A DNA stretch of 64,000 bases from Isochrysis galbana (taxonomy: Eukaryota; Haptophyta; Isochrysidales; Isochrysidaceae), in the NCBI GenBank assembly GCA_018136815.1, contig CM030936.1, positions 5,975,685 to 6,039,684 on the forward strand. Direction: 5' to 3'. The translations under genes and the position numbers were made by a program. This document shows positions 55,301 through 64,000 of this stretch, one piece after another; within the stretch, counting starts at the first letter, position 1, and the number at the start of each line of letters is the position of its first letter. The notes under the pieces were generated by a model. That model searched no databases. It was given only the letters and a program-made list of their open reading frames with translations, and had not been told where the DNA came from.

Positions 55301-58300
55301 GCGGTAGACGACACGGGCAGAGAGGAGGAGACCGTACGACATCTACAGCCGCAGTTGGCCATGCAATCCATATTTTTCCTACTGCCCCGCGCGTCCGCCC
55401 TAGGCGCCAGCATTGGCCGGCGGCCGGCATCGATTGTGCAGCGGTGGCAGGCGGTCCACAAGGCTTTGGAAGCCACGAACGCGGTGACGACGGACGTCTC
55501 ACCAATCCCTGCGGCCAACTTTGGGCCTGACGCGGTGACCATCGAGCCTGCCTCGCTCGCGACGGGCATTGGCACGCACCTGTCTCCTCTGTTGGGAGCG
55601 TCGGCCAAGGTCAGTGCATGGGCTGACTACATCGAGCGCTGCGTCGCTGCCGCGCGTGCCACGGAGCCGGCCATTCCAGTCCGCGCCGTGGTTGCCCTCG
55701 GACCTTCCACCGTCGAGCCTATCCTACTCTACGCGCACCGGTGCGCAGCCATGGCTCGCCTCGTTGTGAAGCCCGACGTGGCCGGCACAGAATCGGCAAG
55801 CAGTACTGACCCGCCGGTACGCTGCGGGTCGTTGGCCTCCTCCGCCACCACTGGTGCGGACGGCCGTAGCGGTGGTGCATCCATGGCCTTGGATGCAAGC
55901 ACGGCTACGCGCCGAATCGCCGCCTCCGGCGCCAATGGTCTCCTATTGCGGGGGTGCATGCTTGCCCTCCTTGGAGGCGACACCGGCTCGATGGTCTCGT
56001 CGCATCGACGCGTCGCTAGTGCCCGCTCTCCGCTCGACGCGGTTGTTGACGCGCCTGCAATAGGTGGGCTTGAAGTTCAGGTGGCGCGAGATCCGTTCAA
56101 GCCGAGCGGGTGCCCTGCTCCGCCGGTGCGTCTGACTCCTACTCCCCCGGAAGGTTGGCGATGTCTCACCATACGGTCCCTTCCTGCCGCCGCTGCGGCA
56201 GCCGCCGCCATGATCGAATCAGCCCGGCATGCCAGCACCATCGCGTGCATGCCCGCGCTCCACCATAGCTGTCCCAGCACGTTGGAGACCCGCACGGCCG
56301 ACGCATCGGCCGACGCATCGGCCGACGCTCGCCGCTCGTTGTTGCACATCCTGCACGACGGCCCGGCCGAGTCATCTGCCGCCTTCTACGACGCTGCCGC
56401 AGGACTCTTCAACGACTGGCTTTTAGGCGCGAGGCGCCTAAATGCACGCGATGTCGGCGGTGCAGGTCTGAGCACGCCAGCGGCCGAGGGGCTGCTTCGT
56501 TTTGGGGTCAAGGGCAAAGAGGATGTCAGTGGCCGCTCGGATCGCACTTGTCTATCATACCATGCGAAGATACCCGTCTCTTGCACGGAGGGATGCATGG
56601 CCTTCCATAGAGAGCAAGGCTCGCACCGAGCAAAGCCTGCGCCGGCAAAGCAGACTGATGAAGCTAGCGGCCTCGTGGCGCAGCTCAGCGGGTTGCAGCT
56701 TGGGTGCGTCGGCGCTGCGGCCGTCGGCCATGAGCTGGTTTCGGGCGTGCGGGTGCACAGCTGTGACCTCTCACGGAATCGCATCGGCGACGATGGCGGA
56801 GTGGCGCTGGGCGAAGCTTTGCGCTTCGTGGCGACGCAAGTCAATTACGAGCATGGCATTTCGACTGCACATGAGGACGACCTTCTTGACGATCTTTGCG
56901 TGCGCCGCAAGGAATCCTTGCAAGCGACCAAGGAGGAAAGCGTGCTCGTCAACTGCCCCTATTCTTTCGGAAATGGAGTGCCCTTCCGGGCCAACGGAGT
57001 CGTCCAGCCCATTCTCTCCTGCCTACTATTGAATGACAACCAAGTGGGCTGTGCGGGTGTCGCTGCGATTGCTCGCGCTATTGCCCAGGGCGCGGGGCTC
57101 GAGGAGCTTCATCTGGAGCGCAATTACCTGCGACCGTTGGGCGCAGCAGCGTTTGCAGACGCCATTGTAGATACGCATGCAGCTGCCGAAGGCAGGCTCG
57201 GGTTGGACGGTGCTGGCGTTGCCCACCAGCTGCTGCCCGTAAGTTGCCTCGCTCCCGGTACTCCGACGGGAGCCCGCTGTGCCCTGCCCTCGTTGCTGGT
57301 GCTAAGCCTGAGTGAAAATTCTCTGGGTTGTTGCGGGGCTGCAGCATTAGCACACAGCCTGCTCTCCGCGGCGCCGCTCCAACGCCTTCAGGTGCTTTGT
57401 CTGAGGCGCAATAGCATTCGAGAGGCGGGTGCTGAAGCACTCGCCACAGCCATTCGACACCATCGATCGTTGGTCGAGCTCGACCTCTCGCAAAACGCAC
57501 TGTCGTGGGGCATCGTCTCCTTGGCCGACGCGTTGCAGGAGAACTCGTCGGTGGTGCGTCTACACCTTCAGGGCAATGGCATCAATGCGGCGGGCGTGAG
57601 GGCTCTCGTCAAGACGCTCGAGGGGGGCGCTTCGCCGAAGCAACTGACTCGTGACCCTTCACGTTGCGACGAACGACAAACCTGCGCGACGGACCGGCAT
57701 GATCAGACGGCATGCGGCAACTCAACGCTCCGAAATCTCGGCGCAGGATTACTTGACGAAGCGAAGGCGGCACTCAGTGCTGAGCCAGGTAACTTTGCCG
57801 GTAGCATGGCCGCACTCATCGGAGAGTGCAGCCCTCTCGGGTCCTCGTGCGGTACAGCCGATGGCGCGCTCACAATCGCCGAAGCGGAGGCTCTCGCCTA
57901 TCACGCCCCCTCTAACGCGATGCGCTTGGCCGCTGCGCTGCGGCGAAACGACCGTCTCGCCAAGTTGAAGGCAACACGCCAGGCGGCGGCAGAAGGGCAC
58001 GCCGTCGGCGCTGAGGGCCCACACTCGCCCAAACAGGGGTCTGTTGTGCTTGTCGACCATACGGATGCGTCGGTTGGTCGCCAAGATGTGGGAGACGCTA
58101 CTCCAGTACGGAGCACGTCGTCGCACTTGCTGGGCTCGGCGGAGAAGGTGGAGCTGACCGATCTCTCCGCAACGTCCAGAGAACAACCCACGACGCCCAC
58201 GCCAAAGCACTCGGCACCCGAGGACTTGTATGACGCAATGACCGGCGACTCGTCCTCGTCAGCCGCGCCGACACGCAGGCGTAAGAGTGGCCCGACGGTC

Positions 58301-58846
58301 GGCAGCCGCCTTCTGCATCGCTTGCAACTAGCAAACTCCAAGCAGCATCAGACTACGGGCGAGGGGAAGTGGAGTGAGGCTCCAGGAATTGCCGTGGAGC
58401 ACGTGGCGGATGCACCTCTGTCGGCACTTCTTGCAGCAGCCCTAGCGGCGGACCCAATTTCCTCACGCTGTCCAAAGCGGCCGTCCGCGCCGTGTGCGCT
58501 TTCCACCGAGCTAGAAACTCCCACACGCGGCAGCTCGACCTCGTCCGGTGAGTACGGAGCGGAGGCCTCGGCCCACCTTCGCTCTGTCCGCCGGGAGGTG
58601 AAGCAGCATCGCACGACTGTAGGCAGCCGCTTTCTTCGACGGATGGAGGGCGAGCTTGCGAGAAGTGAGCGGAGGTGTGTGCGTGAGCGCGATGGTAATC
58701 CTACAAGGGCTGCGGCCTTCGAGCACATGGCTCGCGCTATGGTAGGTCCATCAGAGACAACACATGCCGTGCCGGACCGGTCCTCAGAGGATGTACCTCT
58801 TCGTGGTCCGTTGAGCTCGCCGCTTCCCGCAATGGAAACGTGCTAA
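52081..58846 (+). CDS. Giant SAM-domain and leucine-rich-repeat protein
   Basis: Two exons, 52081-52213 and 52470-58846. The 256-bp intron (GTGAGC...CACAG, phase 1) contains (GC)n(CA)n. The product has 2,169 residues. The join restores a SAM-like domain (about 10-70: LLSLLRGAGLAHLTEALAGE, then SALAHLKLCGVKSLRERQAV). A second SAM-like stretch follows (LLVRLGLGDCASVLLGRNRP, about 130-185). The middle is long, Arg/Ala-rich and mostly disordered, with one ubiquitin/UBX-like patch (SLRLILSSGRAVGVGWNVCR, about 765-840). Ribonuclease-inhibitor-type LRRs occupy about 1510-1810 (LQVLCLRRNSIREAGAEALA, LVELDLSQNALSW, VVRLHLQGNGINAAGVRAL). Near the C-terminus the phrase TVGSR(L/F)L(H/R)R occurs twice. 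There is no NB-ARC or NACHT. A scaffold function is likely; partners are unknown. Confidence 0.8.
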
Positions 58847-59177
58847 ATACTTATTGCCGGTGGCTCGGCATGCCGCGGCCGAACATGTTCGTGATCTAGC
58901 CGCGTATGTACCTAGTTTGTACAGTTCCGATTTTCGAGTTTCGTGCTGTCTCCAAGCTAACTCCATGTGTACGGGTCATGTAGATGCAAGAGTGTCCGCA
59001 CATTCAAAGAAGTGGTAGTGGGCAGCACGAAACTTGTGATATCCTTTCGCAGAGGTGTACCGTATAGTTGCGCCCTTGACGGTCGGGGCCTTGCTCGTTG
59101 AGTTGACAGCCACATTGCTACCGATAACCGAATGCTCGCAAGCCTTTGGCGTTGACCTATATTGTAATCTAATAACA
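58847..59177. other. Short spacer between the SAM/LRR gene and the mariner element
   Basis: Probable 3' UTR of the preceding gene and AT-rich target DNA for the transposon. AAGCCTTTGGCG occurs at 59140 and again just inside the transposon at 59200. Confidence 0.4.
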
Positions 59178-60984
59178 TACTACCTCCGTCTCAAAACTGA
59201 AGCCTTTGGCGGTTTCACGCCGATCAGAGAGCACATGAATAAAAACGATCTTGTTAGTTATATAGCGAGTACACTGGGGCGAACACCCCTCCATGTTTTT
59301 GAGTGTACAGCCTCAGAGGTGGCCTTGTATACATCATTTTTCTTGGAGAGGTCCAAAGAAAATTGATGTAGAGGTATGCCGCTGGCGGGAGTCTTGGCGC
59401 GAAGCCGAAGTGGGCGCGCAAGCTGGATGGCGAGGTTGAAGGTCGCCGAGCCCCCGCAGCATGGCGTACGCACAGGAGGCGACTCGGGAAAGCGCGCTGG
59501 TGGAGGCGGCAGTGCTTCCGCACCCGAGCCTCCAACCACGCCTCCTGCCTCGGCGATGGAAGAAGGAGATGAGGGTGGCCAACGGCCAAGGAAGCGGCGG
59601 TGCAGCTTGACGCCCAATCGTCAAGCTGCGATCGCAGTCGCATATGAGAGGCTGCCCGAACCGAAGCATGGGAAGGCGTGGCGTAGCGCACACAAGCAGT
59701 TGTGCTCCAAGTACAATGTCGGATCTCAATACCCGGCAAAGGTGAGTCAAAGGTTGGCAGAGGAAGGGAAGCTGCCGGCGTCGCGAAAGGGTGTGGGTGG
59801 CAGGCCGTTGCGCATCACCGAGGCTGAGGAGGAGGAGCTTTTGAGTGTGCTGCGCGCGCACGCTTACGACCTCACCCTCAGAGAAATCCAAGAGATGACA
59901 GGCCTTGACAAATCCACGGTCTCGCGCTTCATGAAAAAGAACAAATGGCGATCTGTAGGTAAGTCAACGAAGCCATTGTTGACGGCTGGCGTGTGCACAC
60001 GTCGACTAGAATGGGCGCAACAAAATGTGAACAATAGGTGGGAGATGCACGTCGATCTCGATGAAAAGTGGTTTTATGTCTACACCCACTCGGGCAAGTT
60101 GAAGCTGCCGCCCGGGGTGGCAAAGCCAAAGCAAACTTTGGCGTCCAAAAGGTTCATTGGGAAGGTGATGCTGTTGTGCGCTATTGCTCGTCCGAGCCCA
60201 CAGCACCAATTTGATGGTTTGGTGGGAGCCTGGCGTGTATGTGAACATGTGCCCGCCAAGAGAGGCGACAAACGAACCGGCTTGAAAAAGGGCGATTTGC
60301 GAACAGTAGATGTTGCCATGGATGCGGATAAATTTGAGTCTATGATGCGGCAAGACGTGATTCCTGCCATCCGCTCGAAACTTCGGAAAGCTCCTCGTGT
60401 GACGGTGCAAATGGATAACGCCACTCCACACATGAGCAAGAGTAAGATTCAAAGCGACAAGCTTGACATGAGGCTTGCCGACATTTTGCCTGCACCTCAG
60501 CGCAATGGACGCCGGACAGGACCGGAAATTGTTTTGTTTCCCCAGGTTCCTAACTCGCCAGACACGAACGCCTGCGACTTGGGGTTCTTCAAGTCTATGG
60601 ACAGCCGGCTCCCGAGGCGGCGCGATTTTAATTTGGACAAATTCACTCAGCAATGTCTTGAAGTGTTTTATAGTTATCCTCCTGAGAAATTGGATGACTT
60701 GTTCAATACCAAGCAAATGGTGCTTGAGCGAATCATTTCTGTGAATGGCTCGAATGAATACGTCCTGCCGCACGCGCGTGACGGGAAGCGTGAAAACACC
60801 TCTTGTGGTAGGAGTGCCTAGGCGATGAGTGAGTTGAGAGCAAAATCTATTCAATGTCATGGGCATTTAGCCCCAATGTACCCTCTAGCCCCCTCACCAA
60901 TCTGTTTTTTCTTGGGCCAAGCCCTTAGCAAGCCAACCTTAGTCTTCTCTTCCCTCACGTCTCAGTTTTGAGACGGAGGTAGTA
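59178..60984 (+). mobile_element. Complete mariner-like DNA transposon with plant-type termini
   Basis: The element runs 59180-60982 (1,803 bp) and is flanked by TA on both sides (59178-59179 and 60983-60984), the invariant mariner target duplication. The 21-bp terminal inverted repeats are perfect and begin CTACCTCCGTCTCAAAACTG. They closely resemble the CTCCCTCCGT-type ends of plant mariner and Stowaway elements. A single uninterrupted transposase frame lies inside. Intact ends, frame and target site suggest recent insertion. Confidence 0.95.
59376..60821 (+). CDS. Mariner-superfamily transposase (DDxD)
   Basis: One exon, 481 residues. After a low-complexity N-terminus, helix-turn-helix DNA-binding segments appear (about 135-195: ITEAEEEELLSVLRAHAYDL, LREIQEMTGLDKSTVSRFMK). 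The catalytic DDE/D core follows: DLDEKWFY (about 226-233), QMDNATPH (about 345-352) and FPQVPNSPDTNACDLGFF (about 388-405). By hand count, 48 residues separate the second Asp from the Asp of NSPD. Plant mariners usually have 39, so a loop of about ten residues (APQRNGRRTG) seems inserted. The text around DEKWFY, KVMLLCAIARPSP and DLGFF is close to plant mariner transposases. The enzyme would cut and reinsert the element at TA sites. All visible catalytic residues are present. Confidence 0.93.
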   Translation: MPLAGVLARSRSGRASWMARLKVAEPPQHGVRTGGDSGKRAGGGGSASAPEPPTTPPASAMEEGDEGGQRPRKRRCSLTPNRQAAIAVAYERLPEPKHGKAWRSAHKQLCSKYNVGSQYPAKVSQRLAEEGKLPASRKGVGGRPLRITEAEEEELLSVLRAHAYDLTLREIQEMTGLDKSTVSRFMKKNKWRSVGKSTKPLLTAGVCTRRLEWAQQNVNNRWEMHVDLDEKWFYVYTHSGKLKLPPGVAKPKQTLASKRFIGKVMLLCAIARPSPQHQFDGLVGAWRVCEHVPAKRGDKRTGLKKGDLRTVDVAMDADKFESMMRQDVIPAIRSKLRKAPRVTVQMDNATPHMSKSKIQSDKLDMRLADILPAPQRNGRRTGPEIVLFPQVPNSPDTNACDLGFFKSMDSRLPRRRDFNLDKFTQQCLEVFYSYPPEKLDDLFNTKQMVLERIISVNGSNEYVLPHARDGKRENTSCGRSA

Positions 60985-61369
60985 ATACCTTTGTGTTTGT
61001 AAGAAGGGAAACGCCGTGTTCGTGTTCGTCCGTTTTTTGTTGCTTTTGGAAAGAGGGGGGGGGGGGGGGGGCTGGAGCTACAATAAACAAACCTATTAAT
61101 CTTCTCATCGCACGCGCGGCCGTGGAAGGGGGACCTCGGGCGAGCACACCTTCCTTTCGCTCCTTGAGACCCAGGCCGTCTACTCTATATGTGAACAGGA
61201 GAGAGTCCAAGAAGAGAAGAGAGATCGTCTGCCTGTCCGTCCACATGGTGGCCGATAGAGAGAGAGATCTCTTCCTCTCTTCTTCCCTCTCCTTCCGTCC
61301 ATACACATCTACTCCCCCCCCCCCTCCCCTCTCCAAACTCTCTTTCTCTCCCTCCCCCTTCGTCCCCTC
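60985..61369 (+). promoter_or_regulatory. Spacer and C/T-rich leader of the STN-like kinase gene
   Basis: A G-run lies at 61052-61070. The last 100 bp before the ATG are almost all C and T on the sense strand (CCTCTCTTCTTCCCTCTCC, CCCCCCCCCTCCCCTCTCC). Function is inferred from its position and from similar tracts at other genes. Confidence 0.4.
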
Positions 61370-62810
61370 ATGGCGACGCCCTGTCTGCTTCTCTCCTCGC
61401 TGCCCCTCTGCCTTCACGGAGGCTCGCTCCAGCTGGGCCCCCTGCTCGGCTCAGGCAGCCACGGGCGAGTCTACCGGGCCCTCTACAGAGAGAAAGAGCT
61501 CGTGGCCAAGCTCTCCCTCTCCTGGCTGCCTTCATCCTCCATGTACCTTCAGACAGAGGAAGCTGTCTGTCAGGCACTCGCTGCCCGAGGAGGAGAATCG
61601 GCTCATCTTCCCACGCTCGTTGGCAGCTGTGTGCACGAGGGCGTCAGAGCGCTTCTCTGGAAGCCGAGTGGAGACAGAGATCTCGAGAGGGTGCTCCTCG
61701 AGGGAGAGAAAGGGAGGGAGAGGCTGGCCGAGGGAATGCTAGGGTGCAAGGAGACGCAGAGAGACGCATGCTCGCCCGCGCTCGCACGAGCTGTACTCAC
61801 TTCGCTCCTCAAGGGGCTCTGCCACATGCATGCCGCCGGTATCGTGCACCGCGACGTGAAGCCCGCAAACCTCATGCTGCATCCAGAGGCGCAGCAGCTG
61901 GTGAGCACACGCGGCTAGTGGCATGTTAGCTTGGGTGCAGCGAGGGGGTGGCGCAGCGGTTTCAGTGCAGTCTTGTCGGCCCTCCCGGCCGACAGCGCTC
62001 CGCCATAATCAAGCGCGCGTGCTTCCTCTTGTGACGCAGGTTTTTATCGACTTTGGTTCTGCGTGTGACCTCGCCTCTTGGTGCAGCCGGCGTGGTTTCT
62101 CGCACCGGCGTGTGCCGTGTGCGGTGCTATACTGTCCGCCGGAACAACGGCTTGACCTCAACTATCCCTTTTCTTACGACGTGTTCTCTGCTGCCCTTGT
62201 ATGGCTGCGCACATGTGTACCGGTGAGCTACCCACGCAAAGTATGGCTAAATGGGAATCGGTTGCACCCTACCCCGCAGCCATTGATGCGAACGTTGGCT
62301 TACCTTCGATTCGTGAGTGCGCGCAGCTAGAGCTGGTGGTTTGCCCAACGCCCGCCTTTATTCTGCAACGACTATTTAGTCCTCCACACCCCACCTATCC
62401 TCTACTTGCAGTCACTCGCTGCTTCTGAGGAGGCACTGTACGCGCTCCGCTTGCAACTGCGCAACCACGGGCATTGCCCTCGCACTTGGTTGCGCGCAGC
62501 GCGTTCCGGCAGCTCGGATGCACACCTTCCTGTTGACTGGGACGCAACAGTGTTCGCGTCGGCCACAGAAGACGCAGGCGGACCCAACGAGGCCTGGGAA
62601 CTGCTGTGCGCTATGCTTGCCTTGGATCCGGCCTCGCGGCCTGAAGCAGCCGAGGCGTTGGTAGGCCACTATCTCAATGGGGATTGCGCCGCGATTGCTG
62701 GCCAACTCCCACGACCTGCGCCTAAACCATGGAGTTACGATGCTATCATGCGATCGGTGGGGCTTGGGCAATTAGTTGCTATACCGCAAGAGTGTCTCGT
62801 CCTACAGTGA
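61370..62810 (+). CDS. STN7/STN8-like thylakoid Ser/Thr protein kinase
   Basis: Three exons, 61370-61900, 62040-62222 and 62412-62810, all phase 0, with introns of 139 and 189 bp, give 370 residues. Kinase motifs are complete: glycine loop GSGSHGRVY (about 28-36), VAK lysine (about 48), HRDVKPANLM (about 160-169) and IDFGSACDL (about 179-187). YCPPEQ stands in place of APE. After this, YPFSYDVFSAALVWLRTCVP joined to SLAASEEALYALRLQL is characteristic of STN kinases, which phosphorylate light-harvesting and photosystem II proteins in state transitions and repair. LLCAMLALDPASRPEAAEAL is the usual subdomain XI. At 370 residues it is shorter than land-plant STN7/8 and shows no clear transit peptide or membrane anchor at the N-terminus. 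An upstream exon may therefore be missing, or the enzyme may be soluble. Confidence 0.85.
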
Positions 62811-63210
62811 GCGAAGTGGCTTCTCTGGGCGGTAGCCGCCTGCAAACCCACTTGCCACTTCTTGCGTCTCTCCCCACTTCTTCTGAATGCTCGCCACAAG
62901 GTAGGTGTCGCATTCATCTTAGATGATGCGATTTCCAGGCTCTTGTTTCCAGGTCCTCCGTCTCTCGCGACGTGTTTGAGTTGTCGGTGATTTGGGGTCG
63001 CGGTTGCTTGATAATTTGCTTGGTTTGGGTGAATGATTCCGGTGTGTTCGTGAGTCGGTGTATCCTGTTGTTCTCAGGTTCGTTGTCCGTCGTTGTTCGC
63101 TGCGTCGCTGCACTCTAGCAGCCTAGGCTCCCTCCCTGAGGGAAGAGTTCTTTGTAGGTCTAACAATCTCTTGAAACCCAACACTCTAGGGCCACTAGGA
63201 GCGCCTCGCC
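62811..63210. other. Intergenic DNA after the kinase gene
   Basis: No gene or repeat recognised; probable 3' UTR of the kinase at the left. Confidence 0.4.
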
Positions 63211-63420
63211 GCCCCACCGCCCTTCGTTCGCCGTTCGTCCCCCGTCCAGACACCCAAATGGGGTTGCCCGACCCAGTCCAGAATTTCATTCACCCGACTC
63301 CCGGTGGGGAGGAGGGCCAAAGCGCCTTGCTAGCCGCCGGTGCCGCTCGCGACGGAGTGGCTCAGAGCCCTCCGGCTCCGCTCGACTCGACAGTAGGGCG
63401 GTCAAACAGGGCTTTTTAAG
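63211..63420 (+). repeat. Repeat D copy 2, ending in the TIR-like motif
   Basis: 63225-63393 matches 44235-44440 (CGCCGTTCGTCCCCCGTCCA, AATTTCATTCACCCGACTCC, GAGGAGGGCCAAAGCGCCTT, GCTCGCGACGGAGTGGCTCA, CGCTCGACTCGACAG). It is followed directly by GTAGGGCGGTCAAACAGG at 63392, the motif seen also at 25534, 33340 and 34192. The end of repeat D and this motif thus abut. Confidence 0.65.
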
Positions 63421-63822
63421 TACTAACATTGGGGGGGTCGACTTTTTTGACCGTGAGCGGAAAGCCCCGGCGAAAGCGGGTCGGAGGGTCTCCCCGCCTT
63501 TTCAGAATCCTCGCCCGAAAAGACGGTGCGAAGTCCCGTCGGAACACCCGCCCTTGCACACATTCTGGCGGCTCACACGAGCCGAACTGGACGTCGCTCC
63601 CACTGAGAGATGTGTTTCTTTAGTCTAAAAGGTGCCTACACACCTATTAAATTAGGGGTCCGACGCCCCATATTGCCTATAAAGCAAATTTCAAACCCTG
63701 GTGCCCCAGCGACGACGTCCCCGCATGCACATGCGCACCACACACAGCTCGCACACGGCCCATTCTAGCCCATTCGGCTGTCACAGGATGCTCCTTGACT
63801 GTCCCGACCCTCGCCCCGCAGG

Positions 63823-63917
63823 ATTCGCCCGGGCTCGCGATTGACGAGGAGCTGGAGCACCAGGACACCATGGCGCTCGATGCTGCTCGCTGGTCGACAA
63901 AAGTTTGTTGGCCGCTG
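63823..63917 (+). CDS. Possible exon of a gene running off the window
   Basis: After a good acceptor (CGCCCCGCAG) an open segment reads DSPGLAIDEELEHQDTMALD followed by AARWSTKVCWPLAGQ, ending before GTGCGCTGCC, a donor of the type used by other genes here. The codon pattern is protein-like, but no start, partner exon or domain is visible before the window ends. Confidence 0.25.
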
Positions 63918-64000
63918 GCGGGACAGGTGCGCTGCCGATCGCGCCCGCTCTGGCGCAGGTCGACCAAGCCCTTACCTACAATGCCTTTGCCGCCCCAAAC

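Overview
This is nuclear DNA of a eukaryote, most likely a photosynthetic unicellular alga. The genes are split by short GT-AG introns (about 90 to 290 bp, several with GTGCGC or GTGAGC donors). The exons are GC-rich and sit in large gene-poor spacers full of low-complexity DNA. One gene is an STN7/STN8-type thylakoid protein kinase, which points to a plastid. I cannot place the species; a haptophyte or related chromist alga would fit, but that is inference. Two 100-base N blocks (30278-30377, 49378-49477) are assembly gaps.

I support eleven host-type genes. In order: an anoctamin/TMEM16 membrane protein (minus, 3078-6690); a PepN-type M1 aminopeptidase (minus, 9060-12038); a Myb/SANT-like protein (minus, 15887-17520) that may belong to a mobile unit; a Sec63-like ER membrane protein without a visible J domain (plus, 20482-22093); a seven-helix receptor-like protein (plus, 26464-27768); a ubiquitin-like plus RING-CH membrane E3 ligase (minus, 30742-32474); an MscS/MSL-type channel (plus, 35663-38425); a phytanoyl-CoA-dioxygenase-like oxygenase (minus, 40147-41691); an Ala/Glu-rich coiled-coil protein (minus, 45075-47111); a 2,169-residue SAM plus leucine-rich-repeat protein (plus, 52081-58846); and the STN-like kinase (plus, 61370-62810). 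Intron joins were worked out by hand from splice signals, reading phase and protein continuity. The genes do not form an obvious functional cluster; several are membrane proteins with possible calcium or mechanical signalling roles.

The spacers hold most of the mobile DNA. The clearest element is a complete mariner-like transposon (59180-60982) with perfect 21-bp terminal inverted repeats of the plant mariner/Stowaway type, TA flanks and one open transposase frame. There is a young non-autonomous LTR element (48844-51553, CTTTG target duplication) with a second element inserted in its left LTR. That insert belongs to an apparently undescribed family of about 0.86-0.9 kb retroposon-like repeats; three copies carry target duplications of 13 to 20 bp (7859-8798, 39096-40016, 49028-49913). 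Further repeats include a 187-bp inverted-repeat element, a tRNA-like repeat found three times, a TIR-like motif found five times, a hairpin-forming minisatellite and long (GT)n and (AG)n arrays.

One general pattern stands out: most gene starts are preceded, on the sense strand, by a C/T-rich pyrimidine tract, so much of the low-complexity DNA looks like promoter or 5'-UTR sequence rather than random noise.
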